This document shows, in pieces, positions 23,654-31,842 of a DNA stretch of 35,169 nucleotides. A program made the translations under genes and the position numbers. Below the pieces are notes generated by a model. That model was not told the DNA's origin. It worked only from the letters and a program-made list of their open reading frames with translations, and did not search any database. Each line of letters opens with the position of its first letter. The stretch's first letter is position 1. Origin of the DNA: an uncultured Myxococcales bacterium (GTDB lineage Bacteria > Myxococcota_A > Polyangia > Nannocystales > Nannocystaceae); contig CADEGN010000057.1 of assembly GCA_902826865.1 (NCBI GenBank), positions 1-35,169 of the forward strand, in the 5' to 3' direction.

Positions 23654-25474
23654 TCAACTCGGGCAGGTTGCCGGTGGCAGAAGGCAGCCGTTGTTGAAAT
23701 TCACGGCCTCATGCACATCACGGCAGGAGCCCTCCTGTGTGTTGATCCCCTCGACCTCCGCGCCGCACGGAAAGACGCGCGTCTGCGGATCCCATAATGG
23801 ATCGTCGGTCAGCTCCCCGTCCTTCCACCGGTACAGGACCTCGGCCCCGATGCCCGACGGGGACACGAGGTAGCAGTCGTCCGCGCCCTCCACGGGTTGC
23901 GATTGCGACCCGCGGATGAACCCTTCGTTGTCGTCGATCGGCTCGTCGACGGAGTAATCCTTCACGCCGCTGCCATACACGTTCGAAGCCTCGACCCTCC
24001 AGTCGTTGGCCCCCGTGCCGATGATGCCATAGCGTCCGCTGTTGAGTACCAGCGCGTCGCGGACGGTGAATTTGCAGCCCCCATGATCCACGCATGGGTC
24101 GCTCATCGGTTCGTCACCGACGATCCCGGCCCCGCCGATGTCGCTCATGACTCCCGTGTTGATGACGGTTGCACCGTCCACCAAGACATCGTCGACACTC
24201 CGCAGGGAGATCCCTTGTGTCGTCGCGCCAATGGAGACGATATCGCGGAGCGTAAAAAAGCCTCCGTCCGACCAGGCGAAAAAGCCCGGCCCGATGGCGA
24301 TGGTCCCCGCGACGGTGGCATCATCCCAGACGCCGAGGGCGTAGCCGACATCGCCTTGCACGATGCAGTTCTCCACGCGAGTCTTCGTTCCCCGGGCAAT
24401 GATCCCCCAGTCTCCACTCTTGGTCACCTGGCTCTCGAGGGGGGTATTCGGATCATTGTCCTCGGGCACAGCATCGGCGAGGTCATCGCGGCTGCGGGCG
24501 TTCACATACAGCCGGCGAAAGGTGACGTTCGCGGAGTCACTCGTCGTCCTGACGCCCCAACGGTGGAAGGAGTAGCCCTCGCTCTCTTCGACCAGGACGT
24601 CCGCCGAGGTCCCGGTCACCAAGAGGAGCGAGCTGGCGACCCAGGCGTTGGCGTCGGCCACGAGCAATCGACGGGCGGTCAGGTTAGAAACGCCGGAGAA
24701 GAGCACGACTTCGGCCACGCCGCCGGCCAGATCCGCGCCGCGGGCCGCCAGTCCGAACAGCCGCCAGTGCGCGCATCCGTCGATCCGGATCGCGTTCGTC
24801 GTTCCGTCGCTCGCGAGGATCGCTTGCCGCTCTTCCGATGGGTCTACGCCCGAGCGGATGGAGATCGGTGCGGTTTCGTTTGCCGTGACCGCATTGCCAC
24901 CGTCGCCGCAGCGAACGTCGAGCATTCCGGTCGACTCGGTTTCATAGCTTCCGGGCAGCAACACCAGGCTGTCACCGGGCTGCAGCGCACCGACGGCGTG
25001 GGCCAACGTACCCCACGGCGCGGCTGGGTTGTCGCCCGGGTTCCCATCGCTTCCGTCAGGCGAGACGTAGTAGCAGCCGTCGAAGCGCGTCTCGTTGGCG
25101 TCATCGCAGTCCGGGCCCGCGCACGCCGCTCCAACGCCATACCCAGCGCCGTCGAGATCGACGCACGCCGGCTGTGGGCAGCCATCACCTCCGCTGCTGC
25201 TGCTGGTGGCGTCCGTGGTGGTGGTCGCGCTGGTGGTGCTCGTCGTGGTCGCGCCCTCCAGCTCGACACACTGTCCGCTGTACATAGGTGGCGCCCAGCG
25301 GGCGTAACGTCGCCCCGACTCGCAGGCGTCGTCGACATACGAGCAGTACCCGGTCGCCTCGCAGCGACCCCCAGGCCGTCCGTTGCACTGCTCGTCGTCG
25401 TCGCAGGTGTACTCGTCGAGGATCCCGAAACACGCCGTCAAGGCAAGACTGGCGAGGGCAATTGCGCGCCGCAT
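23654..25474 (-). CDS. Lipoprotein with metal-binding motif and right-handed beta helix
   Basis: A 606-residue lipoprotein; MRRAIALASLALTAC gives lipid Cys15. Residues 16-70 form a Cys-rich module (CDDDEQC, GRCEATGYCSY, DDACESGRRY) often found at the front of myxobacterial surface proteins. A Thr/Ser/Ala linker (75-94) leads to DLDGAGYGVGAAC and CDDAN (106-126), which resembles the MopE-type metal-binding motif. A parallel beta-helix starts at YYVSPDGSDGNPGDN (DUF1565-like, 135-149) and continues in repeating short strands to about residue 520. A Cys-containing tail closes the protein. Probably a surface-exposed binding or carbohydrate-active protein; no catalytic residues are identified. It points away from the DUF1592 cluster and converges on the kinase operon with only 14 bases between stops. 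Confidence 0.85.
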   Translation of the reverse strand: MRRAIALASLALTACFGILDEYTCDDDEQCNGRPGGRCEATGYCSYVDDACESGRRYARWAPPMYSGQCVELEGATTTSTTSATTTTDATSSSSGGDGCPQPACVDLDGAGYGVGAACAGPDCDDANETRFDGCYYVSPDGSDGNPGDNPAAPWGTLAHAVGALQPGDSLVLLPGSYETESTGMLDVRCGDGGNAVTANETAPISIRSGVDPSEERQAILASDGTTNAIRIDGCAHWRLFGLAARGADLAGGVAEVVLFSGVSNLTARRLLVADANAWVASSLLLVTGTSADVLVEESEGYSFHRWGVRTTSDSANVTFRRLYVNARSRDDLADAVPEDNDPNTPLESQVTKSGDWGIIARGTKTRVENCIVQGDVGYALGVWDDATVAGTIAIGPGFFAWSDGGFFTLRDIVSIGATTQGISLRSVDDVLVDGATVINTGVMSDIGGAGIVGDEPMSDPCVDHGGCKFTVRDALVLNSGRYGIIGTGANDWRVEASNVYGSGVKDYSVDEPIDDNEGFIRGSQSQPVEGADDCYLVSPSGIGAEVLYRWKDGELTDDPLWDPQTRVFPCGAEVEGINTQEGSCRDVHEAVNFNNGCLLPPATCPS

Positions 25475-25609
25475 CTCAGTTGTCCAGGATGGCAGAAGCA
25501 GATCGGGGTGTCATGGCGCGCAGTCTTGAGTCCGTCTTTGTACGGCAGCCTACGAAGAAACCCATAGAGCACCCGTGGACCGCGTCCCGCGTGCGCCCAC
25601 TAATCCGTG

Positions 25610-27280
25610 ATGAGGCGTTCAAGGCGGCTCGAGCTTCTCCGATCCCTGGCCACGAGCGGTGGGTGCTACGTCGGCCTCGACGACGGGACCTCGTCGCCTG
25701 CCGCCGAGGGCGCCGACGGCGGCCAGGCCAGCGACGCGGGTGACGGCGGGTCCGGCTCCGGTGGCGGCGAATCCGGTGTTGGCGCCGACTGTGATTCGGA
25801 CGGAGCGCCGAGGATCTGGCGGCTAAGCCCCCAGCAATACGACCAAACGGTGGCCTGGCTGTTCAGGTTCGACGCCGGGACGACCTGGACCGAGGAGTTC
25901 CCCCAGGACCCGGAGGGCTTCTACTTCAAGAACAACTCCGACGCCATGAAGGTGTCGTCCGTGCTCGCACTTCAGCTCTCGCGCGCCGCCGAGGACATCG
26001 TCGAGACCGTATTTACCAACCCCACGGAACATCTTGCGCACTTGTCGCCGTGCGAAGCCGCCGATCTCGCCGCGGACGCCCCCCCGGCCGAGTGCATCGA
26101 TGGCTTCATCGAAGCGACCGGACTGCGACTCTTCCGCCGACCGCTCACCGCCGAGGAAGTCTCGCGCTACCGCGCGATCGTAGATGCTGCCACCACCGGC
26201 GGCCGCGGCGTCGAACTCGCGACGGAAGCGATGCTGCAGTCGCCGCATTTTCTCTACCGAACCGAGCTGCTGACCCAGGGCGAGCTGACCTCGTATGAGA
26301 AGGTCTCGCTCCTCGCTTTGACGGTGTGGGACGTCGGACCCGACGACGAGCTCCTCGCCCTGGCGGAGCAGGGGATCGCGACGGATGACGAGGCCGACCT
26401 CGTGGAAAAAGTGCTGGCGGACCCGCGCGCCGAAGGTGCCTACGCCCGCTTCTTTGTCGACTGGCTCGACATGGACGGCGTCGCGTCGGTGGACAAGTCG
26501 AATGACCCTCGTTACACGCCGGAGCTCGTCCAGGCGATGGCGCAGGAGGCCAACGACTACATCGGTTTCATCATGAAAGAGGGCGACGGGACCCAGGCGT
26601 CGGTCTTCTCCTCGACGCAGACGATTCACAACCCGGCGTTGGACGCCATCTACGGTCCCGCGGTGGCCGGGCCGGATGGCGTGCGCCAGCTTCCGCCCAC
26701 CGAGCGCGCCGGGCTGCTCACGCTACCCGCATGGCTTGCGCTCTACTCCGATCCGAAGCCAACGCCGATCGTGAGGGGGCATGAGGTGCGCCAGCGCCTG
26801 TTTTGCCAACCGATGCCTCCGATCCCCCCGGGGCTGCCGACACCGCAGGTCCCCGATCCTGTCCCTGGCGAAACCGAGCGCGAGCGATTCGCCCGCCATG
26901 CCACCGACCCAGTCTGCGCCGGGTGTCACAAGCTCATGGATCCGATTGGGTTCCTGTTCTCGAACTACGACGCACTCGGTGCCTATATCACCGAGGAGCA
27001 GGGCCAGCCGATCGACAGCTCGGGGTCGATCGCCGGAACCAACACGCTCGACGGCGACTACGCCAACGCCGTTGAGATGTTGACGCGGGTGGCCGAGAGC
27101 GATGAACTGACAGCTTGCCTCCCGCAGCAGATGTACAAGTTCGTCTACGGGCAACCGGTCGACGTACGCGAGGATGTGTGCGGGCTGGGCGTCTCGTCAG
27201 ACGCTTACGCGGCGGCCAATGGTGACGTTCGGCTGCTCTTCAGAACGATGCTCCACAGGCGCCTCGCGACCGTTCTCTGA
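25610..27280 (+). CDS. DUF1592/DUF1588/DUF1585 protein with one CxxCH
   Basis: A 556-residue protein of the planctomycete-type family, with domains in the usual order. DUF1587-like RIWRLSPQQYDQTVAWLF (about 68-86), DUF1595 with FRRPLTAEEVSRYR (175-188), DUF1592 to about 345, DUF1588 with GHEVRQRLFC and the haem-like motif CAGCH near residue 437, then DUF1585 with LPQQMYKFVYGQ. The N-terminus is odd: MRRSRRLELLRSLATSGGC lacks the hydrophobic core of its paralogue at 31843, though a Cys and a Gly/Ser/Asp linker follow. GTG 25607 is the alternative start; no Shine-Dalgarno is evident. It is followed 13 bases later by its DUF1552 partner. A role in envelope redox or degradation is suggested by family context only. 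Confidence 0.88.
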   Translation: MRRSRRLELLRSLATSGGCYVGLDDGTSSPAAEGADGGQASDAGDGGSGSGGGESGVGADCDSDGAPRIWRLSPQQYDQTVAWLFRFDAGTTWTEEFPQDPEGFYFKNNSDAMKVSSVLALQLSRAAEDIVETVFTNPTEHLAHLSPCEAADLAADAPPAECIDGFIEATGLRLFRRPLTAEEVSRYRAIVDAATTGGRGVELATEAMLQSPHFLYRTELLTQGELTSYEKVSLLALTVWDVGPDDELLALAEQGIATDDEADLVEKVLADPRAEGAYARFFVDWLDMDGVASVDKSNDPRYTPELVQAMAQEANDYIGFIMKEGDGTQASVFSSTQTIHNPALDAIYGPAVAGPDGVRQLPPTERAGLLTLPAWLALYSDPKPTPIVRGHEVRQRLFCQPMPPIPPGLPTPQVPDPVPGETERERFARHATDPVCAGCHKLMDPIGFLFSNYDALGAYITEEQGQPIDSSGSIAGTNTLDGDYANAVEMLTRVAESDELTACLPQQMYKFVYGQPVDVREDVCGLGVSSDAYAAANGDVRLLFRTMLHRRLATVL

Positions 27281-27293
27281 CAGGAAGCCCATC

Positions 27294-28601
27294 ATGAGAC
27301 CACGCCTACTCGTCACCGATCGCCGCAAGTTTCTCGGATTCTTATCAGGGACGTCGCTGATGTTTCTTCCCGCCTTGCGGGCCCTGAGAGCGGAAGGGGT
27401 CCAAGACCTGCCGAAGCGGCTTTTTATCCTCGTACAGTCGAACGGGGGGATCGTCGATGCGTTTTCCCCATCTGGCTCTCGGCTCGACTTTCAGCTCAGC
27501 AACACGCTGGCGCCGCTGGAGCCGTACAAGGACAAGTGCTCGTTCTTCGACGGGCTATTTGTGGCAGATGGCGAGATGTACGGACAGATCCACCTGCGAC
27601 AGCTTCACGGGGTCCTTACGGGGCAACAGCTGCAAAACCTCGAGGCCAACGAGGGGCTCGACTTCTACCCGCTGGGTCCGTCGATCGATCAGGTGGTCGC
27701 GGAAAAACTCGAAGCGAAGCCCCTGTCGCTCAGCGCGCGCAACCACAGCATTACGTACAACCTCGTCTCGTGGAAGTCCGGGAACAACGTGCCGATCGTG
27801 CCGCTAAACCCCGTCCAAGGCTTTGACTACGCATTCGGGGATGTGAGCGATCTCGGACAAGTTCCGGCCGCGCAGCAGGCTGAGTATCTCGAGCGTTTAC
27901 GTGCGGAGAAGCGAAGCGTACTCGACGCGCTCTACGGCGAGTTTGAATCGATTCGCCCGCAGCTTAGCGCGGCCGAGCGTTCCAAGCTCGAACTTCACAT
28001 GGAGGGCGTGCGGGAGATCGAGCGCTCCCTCGACGATTTGACGGTTCCCGAGTGCACGCTGCCGATTCGCGACGACCTCGATGTCTCGGGGCTCAACGCG
28101 AATACCACCGCAAATTTGGATCTCATCTTCCATGCGATGCAGTGCGGGCTCAGCAACGTCGCCACCTTGTTGCCGGTGGGTGCAGGGGACTGGGGGCCCG
28201 TATTTTCGTTCCTGGGCGCCGCGGACAGCAATCACGAGATGTCCCATCGGACCAAGCCCGAGCACTACGATCAGCAGGTGGCCGTCCAGACCTGGTACAT
28301 GGAGAGGTTCGCGTACTTCATCAACAAGCTGGCCTCGACTCCCGAGGGCAACGGGACGATGCTCGACAATACGATTTGCCTCTACACGACCGAGATGGGC
28401 GACGGAGATCCGCACAACGTGACCGATCTGCAGACGGTGCTTTGCGGCAACATCGACGGCTACTTCAAGACAGGTCAATACCTGACGATGAACGCGAGCA
28501 ACACCGGGGTTCTATCGGCGATTGCCGATGCGTTCGGGATCGCGACCCCGTTTGGTGATCCGAGCTTCGCGGTCGGTCCGTTTAGCGAACTTCGCGCGTA
28601 G
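27294..28601 (+). CDS. DUF1552 exported protein, tandem copy 1
   Basis: A 435-residue protein with a Tat-type signal: TDRRKFLGFLSGTSLMFLPA, twin Arg at 10-11, so it is probably exported folded. The body is DUF1552 (Pfam HXXSHH): QSNGGIVDAFSP, LNPVQGFDYAFGD, AAERSKLELHMEGVREIE, LPVGAGDWGPVFSF and CLYTTEMGDGDPHN. At the family signature it reads HEMSHR (314-319), so the last His is Arg. AGGAAG lies six bases before the ATG. It pairs with the DUF1592 protein upstream and is followed by a close paralogue. A metal-dependent hydrolase-like fold is plausible; the function is unknown. Confidence 0.9.
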   Translation: MRPRLLVTDRRKFLGFLSGTSLMFLPALRALRAEGVQDLPKRLFILVQSNGGIVDAFSPSGSRLDFQLSNTLAPLEPYKDKCSFFDGLFVADGEMYGQIHLRQLHGVLTGQQLQNLEANEGLDFYPLGPSIDQVVAEKLEAKPLSLSARNHSITYNLVSWKSGNNVPIVPLNPVQGFDYAFGDVSDLGQVPAAQQAEYLERLRAEKRSVLDALYGEFESIRPQLSAAERSKLELHMEGVREIERSLDDLTVPECTLPIRDDLDVSGLNANTTANLDLIFHAMQCGLSNVATLLPVGAGDWGPVFSFLGAADSNHEMSHRTKPEHYDQQVAVQTWYMERFAYFINKLASTPEGNGTMLDNTICLYTTEMGDGDPHNVTDLQTVLCGNIDGYFKTGQYLTMNASNTGVLSAIADAFGIATPFGDPSFAVGPFSELRA

Positions 28602-28632
28602 TGCAATGGGGCACAGCAAGGGGGGGTGGAGA

Positions 28633-29937
28633 ATGCGTAGGCGACTGCTTGTCACCGATCGGCGGAAGTTCCTCGGGTTTCTCTCGGGGACATCCTTGAT
28701 GTTCTTGCCCGCCCTCCGGGCGCTGCGGGCCGGGGGCACCGAGGAGCTACCCAAGCGTCTCTTTATCATGGTCCAGAGCAACGGTGGCATCGTCGATGCC
28801 TTCTCGCCCACGGGCTCGCGGTTCGATTTCGAACTGAGCAACACGCTGGCACCGCTCGCGCCGTACAAGGATCGCTGTTCGTTCTTCGACGGCCTGTTTG
28901 TTGTGGATGGCGAGGCGTACGGCCAGATCCACCTCCGGCAGCTCTACGGCGTCTTGACCGGAAGACAGCTGCGCGACCTCGAGGCCACCGGGGGACCGGG
29001 TATCGTCACGGGGCCGTCGATCGATCACGTTCTCAGCCAGGCGCTCGGTACCAAGCTGCTACCACTGAACCAGCGCAACCATAGCCACGGCTACAATATT
29101 GTGTCGCATCGCGGGGAAGATGACCCCATCGTGCCGCTGAACCCCGTTGGTGGCTTCGACTACGTGTTCGGGGATGTGGACGATCTCGATCAGGTTCCGG
29201 CCGCGCAGCAGGCTGAGTATCTCGAGCGTTTACGGGCGGAGAAGCGAAGTGTGCTCGACGTGCTCTACGGCGAGTTCGAATCGATCCGCCCGCACTTGAG
29301 CGCGGCCGAGCGCTCCAAGCTCGAGCTTCACATGGAGGGTGTCCGGGAGATCGAACGTTCGCTCGATGATCTCACAATTCCCCAATGCACCCTGCCGAAC
29401 GCCGACGACTTGGACGTCTCCGGTTTCGATGCGCTCACGACTGCCAATCTCGATTTGACCTTTCATGCGATGCAGTGTGGTCTCAGCAACGTTGTCACCT
29501 TGCTGCCTGTGGGCGGCGGGGACTGGGGGCCCGTTTTCTCCTTCATGGGCTACAACGACAGCAATCACGAGATGTCCCATCGCACCAAGCCAGAGCACTA
29601 CGACCAACAGGTTCAGGTCCAGCGCTGGTACATAGAGAAGTTCGCGTACTTCATTGAGAAGCTGGCGTCGACTCCGGAAGGCAACGGAACGATGCTCGAC
29701 AACACACTCTGCCTCTACACGACCGAGATGGGCGACGGAGATCCGCACAACGTGGTCGACCTTCAGACCGTGCTTTGCGGCAACATCGAAGGCTACTTCA
29801 AGACCGGACAGTATCTGCCGATGAAGAAGAGCAATACCGGGGTGCTGTCGGCGATTGCCGACGCGTTCGGGCTCGGAGCAACCCCGTTTGGTGATCCGAG
29901 CTTCGCAGTCGGTCCCTTCGATGAGCTTCGGGCATAG
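28633..29937 (+). CDS. DUF1552 exported protein, tandem copy 2
   Basis: A 434-residue paralogue of the preceding gene, identical at most positions, including the Tat-type signal TDRRKFLGFLSG, the signature variant HEMSHR (312-317) and TTEMGDGDPHNV near the C-terminus. Differences cluster at about residues 115-165, where copy 2 reads TGGPGIVTGPSIDH and copy 1 NEGLDFYPLGPSIDQ. Several DNA blocks are nearly identical even at third codon positions. The ATG at 28633 has GGGGGG six bases upstream and aligns with the start of copy 1. Copy 2 has no DUF1592 gene of its own, so it probably shares the upstream one. Confidence 0.9.
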   Translation: MRRRLLVTDRRKFLGFLSGTSLMFLPALRALRAGGTEELPKRLFIMVQSNGGIVDAFSPTGSRFDFELSNTLAPLAPYKDRCSFFDGLFVVDGEAYGQIHLRQLYGVLTGRQLRDLEATGGPGIVTGPSIDHVLSQALGTKLLPLNQRNHSHGYNIVSHRGEDDPIVPLNPVGGFDYVFGDVDDLDQVPAAQQAEYLERLRAEKRSVLDVLYGEFESIRPHLSAAERSKLELHMEGVREIERSLDDLTIPQCTLPNADDLDVSGFDALTTANLDLTFHAMQCGLSNVVTLLPVGGGDWGPVFSFMGYNDSNHEMSHRTKPEHYDQQVQVQRWYIEKFAYFIEKLASTPEGNGTMLDNTLCLYTTEMGDGDPHNVVDLQTVLCGNIEGYFKTGQYLPMKKSNTGVLSAIADAFGLGATPFGDPSFAVGPFDELRA

Positions 29938-30016
29938 TGATAGGCTCGCGCGGGGGTGAGCCGACGCACCCGTAGCCCGTGCAACCTGGGGGCCCGCCAC
30001 GCGTCACCAGGTCCTT

Positions 30017-30039
30017 GCGCGAGCCGCGAAGGCTCGTGC
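30017..30039 (+). terminator. Hairpin between DUF1552 copy 2 and the lipoprotein gene
   Basis: A nine-pair stem with one G-U (arms 30017-30025 and 30031-30039, loop GCGAA) lies 80 bases after the DUF1552 stop. No T-run follows. It may end transcription of the first DUF1592-DUF1552 unit or act as an RNA end-stabiliser. Confidence 0.35.
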
Positions 30040-30117
30040 GCCGCGCGGGATCTCGACCGGTCACACAACCCGCGTTAGGTTCGCGCCACGCGAACGTCGG
30101 GTTCGCGCAGGTCCATC

Positions 30118-31632
30118 ATGCTCACGAAGTCTCGTCTCGTCGTCGCCGGATTGCTCGTCCTCGGTGCGAGCTCCTGTTCCCTCGCCGCGCATACCAAGGC
30201 CGACCGCCCGTCAGGGCAGTCGAACGCGATGTCCAATACATTCGCAGGAAAAAATGCCTGCAACCCGGAAGATCACCTCCGCCCCTTCATCATCGAATGG
30301 GACGCGACGGACATGTCGAGCTTCGAGCAGCACGCCGCGAACGACATCGTCTTCGTCCACTATGAGGGCTGCAGCCTGCGTATTCTCGACGAGTGCCGCA
30401 ACGAGAGCATTCGCGGCGAGCAGGGGGCCTACAAGCCGGTCGAGTGGACGAGTGGATCACTCGAGACCCTCGACGTTAACAACGAAGCCGAGCTGTACGC
30501 CAAGTTGCCCCTCGGGCAGGCGACCCTTGGTGGCCGGGTCCAGGGCGGCGAGAAGTTCCACATGGAGTACTACGTCGCCGGCACGCGCACGGCCTCGCGC
30601 GATGCGGTGTACACGAAGGACCTCGACGGCAAATACGGCTGCGAGAAGGCGACCCACTTCGTCTACGGCTACAACCTCGGCGCCTTCGGCCTCGCGTCGT
30701 CGAAGAACTTGACCGCCAGTGCGGGCGGGAGTGCGTTCGGCTTCGGCGCCGGAGGGTCCGAATCGCGGAGCAGCAGCGCCGAGAAGAAGGGCGGCAAGTT
30801 GACGACCTGCGACTCTGACTCGGCCAAGGAGGTCGAGGGCTGCAAGGCACCGATCCGCCTCACGCTCCGCCCGATCCGACCGGGCGAGAGCCCCAAGGAC
30901 ACCGCGATGAAGGCCCCCGATACGCCGGAGTCGCTGGCGGCGGCGGCGGTGATCAACGCAAAGCTAGAGATGAACGAGGAAGCGTTCGCCCACTTCGACG
31001 CCTCACAGCGCAAGATGGGCGCGGGCGACGGCAAGGGATGCATCAAGGAGCTCGATGCCTACGATCGGCTCAACCCGAAGAAGCAGTCGAGCGATCCGAA
31101 GTCGGGCTACGGGTTCATGCGCGGCCAATGTCTCATGTTGGCCGGCAAGTGCGATGCCGGCAAACAGCTGATCCGCAAGTCGGCCGAGCAGGCGGCGCAC
31201 ATGAAGAGTCTGGGCCCCGAAGCGGTGGACCGCATGGTCGAGTCCTACGCCTCGATGCACTGCCAAGGAAAGATGAGCGATCGCGACGCGCTGCTCAAGG
31301 CGGTGATGGACCTCCAGCTCGGCAGCCAGAACAGTTCGTTTGGGGTGAAGAAGTGCCAGGAGGCGCTTGGCGTCGTGGCGAAGCTGCGCGCGAAGGTGAA
31401 GCCGAAGGACGGAGAGGACCACCAGATCCTCAGTCTGGAGGGCAACCTGCCGGCCATCGTCGCGGGGTGTTTCGGTCGCAACGGCGACTGCAAGGCGGCG
31501 CGCGCAAAGATGATTGAGAACTTCACGGGCAAGCAGGGGGACAACATCCGGGGCATCGCCGACGCGGCGACCCGGGAGAAGACCTGGGACTCGCTGCTCG
31601 AAGCCTACGCCCCCAAGTGCAAGAAGGTCTGA
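30118..31632 (+). CDS. Orphan lipoprotein, 504 residues
   Basis: The signal MLTKSRLVVAGLLVLGASSC gives lipid Cys20. An N-terminal beta-rich part (about 50-190) contains HYEGCSLRILDECR and YYVAGTRTAS. A Gly/Ser-rich hinge (about 195-225: SAGGSAFGFGAGGSESR) precedes a Cys-containing, Lys-rich helical C-terminal half (about 260-504) with CIKELDAYDRLNP and MRGQCLMLAGKCDAGKQLIR, suggestive of degenerate TPR-like helices. Paired cysteines are spread throughout. I do not recognise the family. It sits between the two DUF1592/DUF1552 units on the same strand, so it may belong to the same envelope system; hairpins on both sides suggest it may be transcribed alone. Confidence 0.75.
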   Translation: MLTKSRLVVAGLLVLGASSCSLAAHTKADRPSGQSNAMSNTFAGKNACNPEDHLRPFIIEWDATDMSSFEQHAANDIVFVHYEGCSLRILDECRNESIRGEQGAYKPVEWTSGSLETLDVNNEAELYAKLPLGQATLGGRVQGGEKFHMEYYVAGTRTASRDAVYTKDLDGKYGCEKATHFVYGYNLGAFGLASSKNLTASAGGSAFGFGAGGSESRSSSAEKKGGKLTTCDSDSAKEVEGCKAPIRLTLRPIRPGESPKDTAMKAPDTPESLAAAAVINAKLEMNEEAFAHFDASQRKMGAGDGKGCIKELDAYDRLNPKKQSSDPKSGYGFMRGQCLMLAGKCDAGKQLIRKSAEQAAHMKSLGPEAVDRMVESYASMHCQGKMSDRDALLKAVMDLQLGSQNSSFGVKKCQEALGVVAKLRAKVKPKDGEDHQILSLEGNLPAIVAGCFGRNGDCKAARAKMIENFTGKQGDNIRGIADAATREKTWDSLLEAYAPKCKKV

Positions 31633-31696
31633 GTAGCGGGTCGCGCGGGCTCGCGCGCTTCGCTACGACGACTCGAACCGAGCGCGGGCCGTCTTC

Positions 31697-31739
31697 GGGG
31701 CACGCGGGGCACGCGGCCCCGGATGTTGCCGTGATTTTT
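31697..31739 (+). terminator. Possible terminator after the orphan lipoprotein
   Basis: GGGGC (31697-31701) can pair with GCCCC (31716-31720) around a direct repeat (GGGGCACGC twice), and a run of six T lies at 31734-31739. The T-run is 14 bases away from the stem, so this is a weak candidate. The rest of the 210-base gap shows no gene. Confidence 0.25.
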
Positions 31740-31842
31740 TCGGCAGTTGGGGTGAGACGGGGGGCCGCGTCGCGTTACTCCCGATGCGGGGGCGGTGACG
31801 TGACGCGGTTGCGCGCCGCTGACCTGTCTCGGAGGGAGTTGG

